Part shown: one piece after another, positions 8,141-15,823 of the stretch
Position numbering within the stretch: the first letter of the stretch is position 1
Layout: every line of letters begins with the position of its first letter
Assembly (NCBI GenBank): GCA_005879535.1
Contig: VBKI01000049.1
Span: 1-64,000, forward strand
Source: Deltaproteobacteria bacterium
GTDB taxonomy: Bacteria; Myxococcota; Myxococcia; Myxococcales; 40CM-4-68-19
Length of the DNA: 64,000 bases
Reading direction: 5' to 3'
Translations under genes and position numbers: made by a program
The notes under the pieces: model-generated
Told to the model about the DNA's origin: nothing
Database searches by the model: none
What the model saw: the letters and a program-made list of their open reading frames with translations, nothing else

Positions 8141-8272
8141 CGGCTGGGTGCGAACACAGTGTCCCGGTGGGAATCAGGGAGGAACGTTCAGACTGCGGCG
8201 ATGGACATTTTGCTTCGGATGATCCGCGACCTGCCGGGTAGCATTGAGTACTTGCGCGATCACACGGCGTGA
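8138..8272 (+). pseudogene. C-terminal helix-turn-helix remnant of an antitoxin-like regulator
   Basis: The reading LRLGANTVSRWESGRNVQTA followed by MDILLRMIRDLPGSIEYLRD is the recognition helix and tail of an XRE-type helix-turn-helix domain. The 'NTVSRWE.G' signature with a trailing '.LL.l...p...eyLR' is typical of MqsA/HigA-like antitoxins. The first helices, any zinc-binding N-terminal domain and the toxin partner are missing. It abuts the integrase pseudogene on the opposite strand, so two gene scraps meet here. It is not expected to be functional. Confidence 0.65.
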
Positions 8273-8478
8273 GTTCGGCCTCTCGCCTGCGGCCACTGCT
8301 CAATTGCCCGCAGCCATGAGGGACGAAGGCGAAAGGACGGATAGCGAACTTCTGTCGCCTCGCCCTCCGCCTGCCTTCCTCGGCACCAAGCCCAGCAGAG
8401 CGCGCCGGGAGGGCACTACCCTCCGCTGCGCAGGGGACGGAGAGTGGAAAGCGGTGTTCACGCAGGAAACCGAAATCT

Positions 8479-8979
8479 TCAAGCTGTGACTCGAGTGGGC
8501 TGGTAACGCAGAACCACCGCCCCCGACCGGAACTCATGGCGGCCCACCAGCCTCAGATCGAGCCGCTCGCTCAAGCCGGCGAACAACGTCGGCCCGTGGC
8601 CCGCCAGGATGGGCTGGACGACAAACTCGTACTCATCGATCAATCCCAGATCCGCCAAGGCCAGCGGGAGCTTCAGGCCTCCCACGAACAGCCCTTTGCC
8701 CGGCTCCCGCTTGAGCTGCTCAACGGCTTTCCCCAGGTCCCCCCGCACGAGCTCAGCGTTCCAATCGACCCGGTCCAGGGTGCCCGACACGACGTACTTC
8801 TTTGCCCCGGCGATCTTCTGGGCGAAGGGGACCATCCAATCAGGCCGCGCTCCCGTCCGCGCCGACGGCCGCCACGCCGCCTCCATCATCTCGTAGGTCA
8901 CCCGGCCAAAGAGCAGGGCATCGGCTCGCTCCAGGTTGGCGACGGCATGGCGATGCAACTCTTCGTCCGCGATCATCAC
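8479..8979 (-). CDS. Dihydrofolate reductase/RibD-like family protein, start codon damaged
   Basis: The product is 166 residues from the first ATG. It contains ERADALLFGRVTYEMMEAAW, 'KKYVVSGTLDRVDWNAELV', GKGLFVGGLKLPLALADLGL and IDEYEFVVQPILAGHGPTLF. These are the conserved blocks of the DHFR-like RibD C-terminal family that binds NADPH in reductases. The family's first beta strand is also visible in the same frame upstream (LRYSINVTLDGCCDHRV, bases 9027 to 8980). It is preceded directly by an in-frame TAG at 9028-9030, with no ATG or TTG. Translation would have to begin at GTG 8982 or ATG 8979, losing that strand. The gene may therefore be a very recent pseudogene. The substrate is unknown. 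Confidence 0.7.
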   Translation of the reverse strand: MMIADEELHRHAVANLERADALLFGRVTYEMMEAAWRPSARTGARPDWMVPFAQKIAGAKKYVVSGTLDRVDWNAELVRGDLGKAVEQLKREPGKGLFVGGLKLPLALADLGLIDEYEFVVQPILAGHGPTLFAGLSERLDLRLVGRHEFRSGAVVLRYQPTRVTA

Positions 8980-9221
8980 CCGGTGATCGCAGCAGCCGTC
9001 GAGGGTGACGTTGATCGAGTATCGGAGCTAGGCGGAAAGTACTCCCGAATCGCAGCTCCTGGAATGACTGACCCGGGCGCAAGCCCGCTCGAGCATGCCG
9101 GTCCACGTTTCCTGATGCGCCCGGGCGGCGTCGCGGTCCGGAAGGCCCGCGTGCGCAGCTTTCGCGAGCTGAGCGCTCGCTAGAAGATCGCGTCGGCAAG
9201 CCGCCCGCGGCGTAACCGCAA

Positions 9222-10916
9222 TCACTGACAAGCGAGCGGATACGGGACGCCGCCGCTAACGTTGCAGATGTTGCCGCCGCCATCGATGACCAATCCCGGG
9301 ACGACAGGCGCTCCAAAGTCCGGAGCGAGGAGCGTGTGGCCGAAGTCGTTGTTGCGGAAGATGTTGTTGGAGAGGATGAAGTCCGATGACCCGGGGGCCC
9401 GCTCGCCGGGGATGACGCTGCTGACCGAGCCGCTGTAGTCAAGCTGGTCGTACACGCGGATGATCGATGACGAGGTGGCCTGCGTCGACGGATTGACGAG
9501 GCGATTGCCGTCGAAGACGTTGTCGTTGAAATACACGGCAGCGTCCGCGGGCATCTCGTGCAGGGAGTCGAATCTGGCCGGCCGCAATCCGAAGATGCGG
9601 AAAAAGTGAAAGAGGCGCGGGACGCCCGTGGCGACGTTGCCCGAGATGGTGCTCGCCTTGAGACTGTTCCAGTACCACCCGCCGATTCCGCAGAAGCCCG
9701 TCCGGGTGATGTTGTTGTTGCTGATCGTCGCGTTCGCGATCACTCCGGTGGTCTCGATGCCGCAATCGAAGACGTTGGATATGGTGTTTCCCGACACGAC
9801 GTCGCCGCTTTCATCGCCGATCACGACGCCGTCGTCGGTCTCCGTCTGGCCCGAGCCGGCCCATTTTCCGTCCATCACGTTGCCGACGAACTGATTGTCG
9901 CTCCCGAAAGTGCTGCCGATCATCGCCCCGGCGAATGCCGACCCGCGCGCCGAGCTGACGAGCGTGTTGGACGAGAGCACCACCCGATGTGAATAGGATT
10001 GCCAGTACGACGCATTGAACGTGTTCTGGTCGATGCGGACATCGGCCGCATGCACGACGTTTACGGGCGCGCTGCCAAACGTGTCGTGCTGGAAGGTTCC
10101 GTTGCTGACATGGAGCAGGTTCGCCAGGTAGAAGCTGGCCGTGGGGACGAAGTGGCAGTTCTTGATGGAGAATCCGTCGACGTTGGTCATGACCAGCGCC
10201 GGTGATCCGCCGACGGTCTGTCCGCCGCAATCGATGGTCACGCCGTGGGTGTCGTGGATGTCGAGGCAAGTGTCCGACGAGGAGATCTGGCCAGTGACGG
10301 CGTAAGTGCCGGGGGCGGTAATCGGCCTGCAGCTCGTGATTACGCTCGTGACGGCGAATGAAGCGCCCACAGTCTGATCCGCTGTCATCGTGACGGCACA
10401 CGTTCCCTGACCAGCGCAGGCGCCGCTCCAGCCGGCGAAGGCGAAGCTACTGTCAGCAGTGGCTGTGAGTTGCACCCCGCTGCCGACATCGAACGCCGCG
10501 GAGCAATTGGCGGGACAGGCGATACCTGCCGGCGCGGACGTCACATGGCCGGAGCCCGAGACGGTGACGGACAGTGTGACGCGCTGAGGGGGCGAAATTG
10601 CGGCAAACGCGGCACTCACTGTCACGTCCTGGGCCACGACGACATCGCAAGCGCCGACGCCGCTGCAGGCACCGGACCAGCCGGAGAAGCGAGCGCCCGG
10701 ATCCGGCGCAGCCTCGATGTGCAAAGACGTTCCCTGCGGCAGTGTCGTCCTGCAGCTCGATCGACAATCGATTCCAGGAACCTTTACAGATCCGGGACCG
10801 GCGACCGTAATCGTGACCGCCACCATCGGAATGCCGGCGTCCTGCGATCCACCGCCCGACGTGCCACCGCAGGAAATGACGACTGCGGCCACGACGACAC
10901 ACACCGATACCCGCAT
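9222..10916 (-). CDS. Secreted lipoprotein with InlB-type repeats and a right-handed beta-helix
   Basis: The ATG at 10916 has GAGGG 7 bases upstream, giving 564 residues, and an upstream ATG at 11051 is rejected. The signal MRVSVCVVVAAVVISCGG carries a lipobox (VISC). Two divergent InlB B-repeat-like units follow at about residues 25-110 and 110-190. They show 'GSVKVPGIDCRSSCRTTLPQ' and the FSGWSGAC / FAGWSGACAG motif with paired Cys. From about residue 230 a parallel beta-helix is evident from IKNCHF, ISNNNITRTGFCGIGG, VVSGNTISNVFDCG and FILSNNIFRNNDFG, which fits the NosD / periplasmic copper-binding or pectate-lyase-like fold. It is probably surface-exposed, as a carbohydrate-interacting or structural protein. 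Its enzymatic role is not evident. Confidence 0.85.
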   Translation of the reverse strand: MRVSVCVVVAAVVISCGGTSGGGSQDAGIPMVAVTITVAGPGSVKVPGIDCRSSCRTTLPQGTSLHIEAAPDPGARFSGWSGACSGVGACDVVVAQDVTVSAAFAAISPPQRVTLSVTVSGSGHVTSAPAGIACPANCSAAFDVGSGVQLTATADSSFAFAGWSGACAGQGTCAVTMTADQTVGASFAVTSVITSCRPITAPGTYAVTGQISSSDTCLDIHDTHGVTIDCGGQTVGGSPALVMTNVDGFSIKNCHFVPTASFYLANLLHVSNGTFQHDTFGSAPVNVVHAADVRIDQNTFNASYWQSYSHRVVLSSNTLVSSARGSAFAGAMIGSTFGSDNQFVGNVMDGKWAGSGQTETDDGVVIGDESGDVVSGNTISNVFDCGIETTGVIANATISNNNITRTGFCGIGGWYWNSLKASTISGNVATGVPRLFHFFRIFGLRPARFDSLHEMPADAAVYFNDNVFDGNRLVNPSTQATSSSIIRVYDQLDYSGSVSSVIPGERAPGSSDFILSNNIFRNNDFGHTLLAPDFGAPVVPGLVIDGGGNICNVSGGVPYPLACQ

Positions 10917-10978
10917 GGGAATGCCCTCACGACGCAACCTGGTTCTCGAGTGCACAACGCGCAACGCGGCTGACTGGA

Positions 10979-11021
10979 AAATTGGCTCCCCATAGTGGGC
11001 GGACCTCGAACTTGGAGATTC
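10979..11021. repeat. 43-bp repeat with a tRNA-Asn 3'-end-like edge, copy B
   Basis: Second copy of the repeat at 6991-7033 (37 of 43 identical, same orientation). It lies in the 283-base gap between the divergently transcribed beta-helix lipoprotein and amidase genes. Confidence 0.7.
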
Positions 11022-11199
11022 ACCCAGAACTTCAGCGATAGCGGCGCTCACCGTTACCAGACACAGCAGCGTACGCAGCCTCGTCTCCGCCCGGTTTCTT
11101 CAGATGACGCTTCGGGTCTTGACTCGCCCACGGCCAGAAACGAGGGTGCCCCGGCCGGTGGTCACTGCGCCCACCGGCACTCGCAGAGGAGCATCTCAC

Positions 11200-13098
11200 A
11201 TGAGACGTGACTACTTGTGGATCGCGTCCGCGGCCGCCCTCGCGACGGCCGGCGCTCGCGCCGACTCGTTCCCGGTGGCCGAAACGACCATCGCCGACAT
11301 CGAGGCTGCCTATCAGGCTGGTACCGCCACGCCGCAGGACGTGGTCCGGGCGTACCTCATACGGATCGGCCAGTTCGACCGCACCAACAGCCCGCAGCCG
11401 ATCAACGGCGGCCAGGGCGACCAGCCGCTCAACTCATACATGCGCGTCAACCCGCACGCTCTGCTCGACGCGGGCAGGCTCAACCCTAATGTCGGGCCGC
11501 TCTTCGGCATCCCCGTCATCATCAAGGACAACATGGCCACTTTCGACATGCCTACGACCGCGGGCTCGGTCGCGCTGGGCGGATCGAAGCCGGCCAGCGA
11601 CTCGACGGTGGCTCGCAAACTGCGCGCGGCCGGGGCGATCATCCTCGGCAAGGGCACGCTGACCGAGTTCGCCAACTTCATCGCCATCGGAATGCCCACC
11701 GGCTTCAGCTCGCAGCTTCGCTTCCAGCTCTTCCAGCAGGGCGGAGACCTCGCCAAGGTCGGGTACGGATTCAACTCCTACGATCCGCGCATCGATCCGC
11801 GCACGACGGCGCCGTTCAACGACGGCCGTCCGGTCCTGCAGACCGGCGGATCGAGCTCCGGTCCCGGCATCGCCGTCGGCGACAACCTGGCGACGGTCGG
11901 CGTCGGAACCGAGACGTCGGGATCGATCCTCAGCCCGTCCGGCCAGAACATGATCGTCGGCATCAAGCCCACGCTCGGGCTCATCAGCCGCTACGGCATC
12001 GTGCCGATCACCGCCGGCCAGGACACTGCCGGCCCGATGGCGCGGACGGTGACCGACGCCGCGAAGCTGCTCGGCGTCCTCGCCGGCTTCGACGCGAACG
12101 ACTCCGCCACCCAGGCCTGCCTGACGCCCGGGAAGTGCCTCAGCGACTACACGCCGTTCCTCGACAAAAACGCGCTCACCGGCGCTCACATCGCGGTACC
12201 GCAGAAGGGGTACTGGTACGTCCTGGATTCCAAGGGGAACCAGATCGACATCCTCGGCCCGGCCCGCAGAGCACTGATGAATCAGGCGATCGCCAGGATG
12301 ACTGACCTGGGCGCGACGTTCGACGAAGACTGCAATCTTCCCGACCAGGATGCCCTCAGCGCGTTCAGCAGCTGCCTCACTACGGACGACACGGCCGCCC
12401 GCGAGGCGGCAGGGCCGACCGGAACGGCGCCGTGCACGTCCGTACTCGGCTTCGGCTTCAAGCGGGATCTCAACGCGTACCTCGCGAACCCGAGCTTCGG
12501 GCCGGGCGTGAGCGCATCGAGCTCCAGCATCCCGGTGCGCACGATCAACACACTTCACGACGTCGTCCAGTTCAACTCCGACCACGCCGACGTCGCGCTG
12601 AAGTATGGCCAGGCCATCGCGCTCGGCTCCGATGCATACAACAGCCCGAGCGTCGACCAGCCCGACTACGACGCCGACCGCGCGCGCGATCTGCACCTGA
12701 CCAGGACCTGTGGACTCGATATTCTCTACAACGGCGTTCCCAGCGGGCAGATCCCTGCAGCGTGCACGGACGTCATCACGCAGCCGCTCGCGAGCTGCAC
12801 CAGCCACCCGCACGACGCGGTGCTCTTCCCCGCCAACTTCGGCGCCAACCCGCCAGCGCGCGCGGGGTACCCGAGCGTGATCGTGCCGGCCGGCCGCTTC
12901 CCCAACCTGAATAAAACCGCGATCGACGCAGGCGATCCGAACTTCCACCCGAAGCGGTCGCCGTTTGGAGCGACGTTCTCAGGCCCGGCATTCAGTGAGC
13001 CGAAACTGATTGGCTTCGCCTACGCGTACGAGCAGGCGTCACACTGCCGCATCACGCCCGACAAGAACGACTCCCTCAACATCGTCAGCTGCCCGTAA
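11200..13098 (+). CDS. Exported amidase (amidase signature family)
   Basis: The ATG at 11200 has GAGGAG 7 bases upstream and gives 632 residues, while the longer frame from 11104 is Arg-rich noise. The start MRRDYLWIASAAALATAGAR then ADS is a cleavable signal peptide. The amidase-signature fold is clear: 'GIPVIIKDNMATFDMPTTAG' supplies the catalytic Lys, and 'GGSSSGPGIAVGDNLATVGV' followed by GTETSGSI supplies the Ser-cisSer-Lys triad and the Gly/Ser-rich signature. PTLGLISRYGIVPIT and AGQDTAGPMARTV complete it. Relatives hydrolyse amides in peptides, drugs or small molecules, and secreted forms occur in soil bacteria and fungi. Natural substrate unknown. The protein is intact. Confidence 0.9.
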   Translation: MRRDYLWIASAAALATAGARADSFPVAETTIADIEAAYQAGTATPQDVVRAYLIRIGQFDRTNSPQPINGGQGDQPLNSYMRVNPHALLDAGRLNPNVGPLFGIPVIIKDNMATFDMPTTAGSVALGGSKPASDSTVARKLRAAGAIILGKGTLTEFANFIAIGMPTGFSSQLRFQLFQQGGDLAKVGYGFNSYDPRIDPRTTAPFNDGRPVLQTGGSSSGPGIAVGDNLATVGVGTETSGSILSPSGQNMIVGIKPTLGLISRYGIVPITAGQDTAGPMARTVTDAAKLLGVLAGFDANDSATQACLTPGKCLSDYTPFLDKNALTGAHIAVPQKGYWYVLDSKGNQIDILGPARRALMNQAIARMTDLGATFDEDCNLPDQDALSAFSSCLTTDDTAAREAAGPTGTAPCTSVLGFGFKRDLNAYLANPSFGPGVSASSSSIPVRTINTLHDVVQFNSDHADVALKYGQAIALGSDAYNSPSVDQPDYDADRARDLHLTRTCGLDILYNGVPSGQIPAACTDVITQPLASCTSHPHDAVLFPANFGANPPARAGYPSVIVPAGRFPNLNKTAIDAGDPNFHPKRSPFGATFSGPAFSEPKLIGFAYAYEQASHCRITPDKNDSLNIVSCP

Positions 13099-13201
13099 TA
13101 CGCTGAAATTCGACGGTTTTTGCGACCCGGAACGGCAGCGTGGCGTCCGCTGCGTTCAGGGTCGCGTCGATATCGAGCTCGGCGAGTCCGGTCGCGACAA
13201 G

Positions 13202-13346
13202 TGACGCGCGCCATCCTCGCCGTCACGTTCACCAACAAGGCCGCTCTGGAGATGAAGGAGCGCGTGCGCAAGCTCGCCGGCGAGGCGGCGCAGGCGGTCA
13301 CGGTCAGCACCTTTCACTCGTTTTGCCTGCGCATCGTCCGGCGTGA
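13202..13346 (+). pseudogene. UvrD/Rep helicase fragment
   Basis: One frame reads [32 protein letters not shown] and [15 protein letters not shown]. This is motif Ia to Ic of superfamily 1 (UvrD/Rep/PcrA) helicases. The Walker A region before it and everything after are missing, and the fragment is only about 48 codons long. It lies 35 bases from the tRNA-Asn 3' end, where integration events deposit scraps. It is probably a relic of an element-borne or chromosomal helicase gene. Confidence 0.75.
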
Positions 13347-13380
13347 GCGCGGGAGGTCTCGGTCTTCGCCTCTGGAGAAT

Positions 13381-13456
13381 TGGCTCCCCGAGCTGGGTTC
13401 GAACCAGCGACCCACGGATTAACAGTCCGTTGCTCTGCCAGCTGAGCTATCGGGGA
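13381..13456 (-). tRNA. tRNA-Asn (anticodon GTT)
   Basis: Read on the minus strand, the 76-base gene starts TCCCCGATAGCTCAGCTGGC and has the anticodon loop CTGTTAAT (GTT, Asn). The T-arm is GCTGGTTCGAACCCAGC and the gene ends TCGGGGA-G-CCA. The acceptor stem (TCCCCGA with TCGGGGA) and T-stem pair perfectly, and the CCA end is encoded. The 3' 46 bases are repeated at 2968-3013, so this gene is the probable integration target of the island. Confidence 0.97.
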
Positions 13457-13478
13457 ACAGGGCCGGCGAAGGCCGGCG

Positions 13479-13507
13479 TTTGTAGCCGCACGTGCCAGCA
13501 CTGTCAA
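13479..13507 (-). promoter_or_regulatory. Sigma-70-type promoter of tRNA-Asn
   Basis: On the minus strand a consensus TTGACA (13507-13502) is followed by 17 bases and TACAAA (13484-13479). The tRNA 5' end is 22 bases further on. Spacing and placement are right for the tRNA promoter. A GC-rich palindrome (GCCGGCCTTCGCCGGC) fills the stretch between the promoter and the tRNA. Confidence 0.8.
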
Positions 13508-13521
13508 GGTACACTGCGGGC

Positions 13522-14400
13522 GTGGAAGCGCTCCGTCCAGGGGACCCGATCGACGTCGTCGCCCCCTCGAGCGGGTTCGATCGCGAGCGCTTCGAGCGCG
13601 GCGTCCAGGCGCTGCGCGGCATCGGCCTCCAGCCCCGCTTCCGGGAGGAGATCTTTTCCCGGACGGGCCATCTCGCGGGAGACGATGCGCGGCGCAAGCG
13701 CGAGCTCGACGAGGCGTTCCGCAGCGATGCCAAGGCGCTGATCCTCGCTCGCGGCGGCTACGGCCTCCTCCGCTTCGCAACCGAGCTGCGCAAGTTTCCG
13801 CGCAAGCTCGTCATCGGCTACAGCGACGCGACGGTCCTGCACGAGCTCTGGCGCCGCAGGAGCGTGCCGTCGATCCACGGGCCGATGTGCACGCAGCTCG
13901 GCGAGGATGCGACCGCGCTGGAACGGCTCCGGCAGCTTCTCTTCGGCGAGCCAACGCGGCCGCTCTCGTGGAACGCGCGCGCCGCGCGCGAAGGCCGCGC
14001 CGAAGGACCGCTGGGTGGAGGCAATCTCGCGAGCCTCGCATCGATGTGCGGCACGCCGCTGCAGCCGCAACTCAAAGGCTGCCTCGTGCTTCTCGAGGAT
14101 CTGAACGAGCCTCCATACCGGCTCGACCGCCTGCTCACGCAGCTCCTGCTCAGCGGCGCGTTCGAGGGCGCGAAGGGTTTTGTCATCGGCGATCTCTTCG
14201 CGCCGGGGGAAGACCCGGCTGGCCGCGAGGAAGTCGTAGCCGAGCGCCTCGCTTCCCTCGCGGTCCCGGTAGTCTTCGGAGCGCCCTTCGGCCACGCCGG
14301 CCGGAACCAGCCTGTCGCCTTCGGCTGCGCACACGCGCTGGACGCCGGCGCGGGCCAGCTCACTCCGCTGGAATCGCCGATTGCCGCCGCGCAAAGCTGA
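13522..14400 (+). CDS. ldcA: LD-carboxypeptidase (peptidase family S66, MccF/LdcA-like)
   Basis: I choose the GTG at 13522 (292 residues) because the upstream ATG at 13492 overlaps the divergent tRNA promoter and adds atypical residues. The start VEALRPGDPIDVVAPSSG is the usual S66 beginning. 'LILARGGYGLLRF' and VIGYSDATVLHELW place the nucleophilic Ser in GYSD, LLEDLNEPPYRLDR gives the Glu, and GAPFGHAGRNQPVAFG gives the catalytic His. The family removes the terminal D-Ala from muropeptide tetrapeptides in the cytoplasm. The next gene, 16 bases on, is Mpl, which uses exactly the tripeptide this enzyme produces. This supports LdcA rather than the antibiotic-resistance MccF branch. Confidence 0.85.
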   Translation: MEALRPGDPIDVVAPSSGFDRERFERGVQALRGIGLQPRFREEIFSRTGHLAGDDARRKRELDEAFRSDAKALILARGGYGLLRFATELRKFPRKLVIGYSDATVLHELWRRRSVPSIHGPMCTQLGEDATALERLRQLLFGEPTRPLSWNARAAREGRAEGPLGGGNLASLASMCGTPLQPQLKGCLVLLEDLNEPPYRLDRLLTQLLLSGAFEGAKGFVIGDLFAPGEDPAGREEVVAERLASLAVPVVFGAPFGHAGRNQPVAFGCAHALDAGAGQLTPLESPIAAAQS

Positions 14401-14416
14401 TACCCTCCGCCGCCGC

Positions 14417-15823
14417 ATGCGCGTCTACCTGCTCGGCATCGCCGGCACCGGAATGGGGTCGTTCGCCGGGCTTCTCAGGAAGGCCGGCCATGAAGTTTCC
14501 GGCTCGGACGAGAACGTCTACCCGCCGATGAGCGACAAGCTCGCGGAGTGGAAGATCCGCGTCTTCACGCCGTACTCCGCGGACAACTTGAAAAGGGCGG
14601 AGATCAATCTGGCGGTGGTCGGCAACGTGTTGCGGGCGGACAACGTCGAGGCGAAGGCGGTCCGGCGGGTCGGCATTCCGCACATGAGTTTCCCCGAGGC
14701 GCTCGAGGAGCTCTTCCTGACGAAGCAGCATCCGGTGGTCATCGTCGGCACCCATGGGAAGACCACCACGACCGCCATCTGCGCCCAGGTGCTGACGCAT
14801 GCGGGCCGCGATCCGAGCATGCTCGTCGGCGGAGTTCCCTTGAACTTCAACGAAGGGTTTCGCCTCGGAGGCGGCGAGCACTTCGTCATCGAGGGCGACG
14901 AGTACGACACCGCTTACTTCGACAAGGGACCCAAGTTCCTCCATTACCGGCCGCGCACCGCGATCTTCACCGGCGCCGAGTTCGATCACGCCGACATCTA
15001 CCGGGACACGGCTCACTACGAGAGCGCATTCGAGAAGTTCTTTCCGCTCTTGCCGCAGGAGGGCTACCTCGCTGCCTGCAGCGCTTTTCCCAACTGGAAG
15101 CGCCTCGCCTCGTTCGCGAAGTGCAAGGTCGAGAGCTACTGCGCGCAGGAAACGATCGACGCCGACTGGCACTCGCGCTGGGTGAGCCTCGGACCCGCCG
15201 GCGCCGCGTTCGAAGTGGACTACAAGGGCAACAGCGAAATCCGCGTGACGCTGCCGGCCGCCGGCCGGCACAACGTCGAGAACGCGCTCGGCGTCTACGC
15301 TGCCTGCCGCGCGCTGGGGCTGAAGCCCGACGAGATCGCGGCCGGCTTTCGCAGCTTCCGGGGAGTCAAGCGACGACAGGAGCTGCGCGGCGAAGTGAAG
15401 GGCGTCGCGGTGATCGACGACTTCGCGCACCACCCGACCGCCGTGCGGGAGACCATCGCCGCCGTGCTCGCGCAGTATCCCGGGCGGCGTCTCGTCGCTG
15501 TGTTCGAGCCGCGCAGCAACACCGCCATGCGCAAGATCCATCAGGAGGAGTACGCGCACGCCTTCCGCGGGGCGGACGAGACGATCATCAGCCAGCCGAC
15601 CGCCATCGCCAAGGTGCCGGAGAACGAGCGCATCGACGCGAAGCGCATGGCGCAGGACATCGCCGATGCCGGCACCCGGGCACGCTGGATGGAGTCGCCC
15701 GATGCCATCGTCCTGGCGCTGGCCAAGGAGACGCGCTCGGGCGACGTCGTGTTGGCGATGTCCAACGGCGGCTTCGGCGGCCTGCACGACAAGCTGCTCG
15801 AGGCGCTGGGCACGCGCGCATGA
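14417..15823 (+). CDS. mpl: UDP-N-acetylmuramate:L-alanyl-gamma-D-glutamyl-meso-diaminopimelate ligase
   Basis: The ATG at 14417 gives 468 residues, close to the usual Mpl length. The N-terminal Rossmann motif is LLGIAGTGMGSFAG. The ATP P-loop of Mur ligases is VIVGTHGKTTTTA, and central motifs are 'EGDEYDTAYFDKGPKFLHYR' and FTGAEFDHADIYRD. The C-terminal domain has VIDDFAHHPTAVRETI and AVFEPRSNT. Mpl attaches recycled murein tripeptide to UDP-MurNAc, returning it to cell-wall synthesis. The gene overlaps the next one by 4 bases (ATGA) and follows an LD-carboxypeptidase gene, forming a recycling operon. Confidence 0.93.
   Translation: MRVYLLGIAGTGMGSFAGLLRKAGHEVSGSDENVYPPMSDKLAEWKIRVFTPYSADNLKRAEINLAVVGNVLRADNVEAKAVRRVGIPHMSFPEALEELFLTKQHPVVIVGTHGKTTTTAICAQVLTHAGRDPSMLVGGVPLNFNEGFRLGGGEHFVIEGDEYDTAYFDKGPKFLHYRPRTAIFTGAEFDHADIYRDTAHYESAFEKFFPLLPQEGYLAACSAFPNWKRLASFAKCKVESYCAQETIDADWHSRWVSLGPAGAAFEVDYKGNSEIRVTLPAAGRHNVENALGVYAACRALGLKPDEIAAGFRSFRGVKRRQELRGEVKGVAVIDDFAHHPTAVRETIAAVLAQYPGRRLVAVFEPRSNTAMRKIHQEEYAHAFRGADETIISQPTAIAKVPENERIDAKRMAQDIADAGTRARWMESPDAIVLALAKETRSGDVVLAMSNGGFGGLHDKLLEALGTRA

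Noticed and set aside
11434-12948. Minus-strand frame of about 500 codons inside the amidase gene
   Set aside because: The amidase on the plus strand has full catalytic motifs, and the antisense frame has none.
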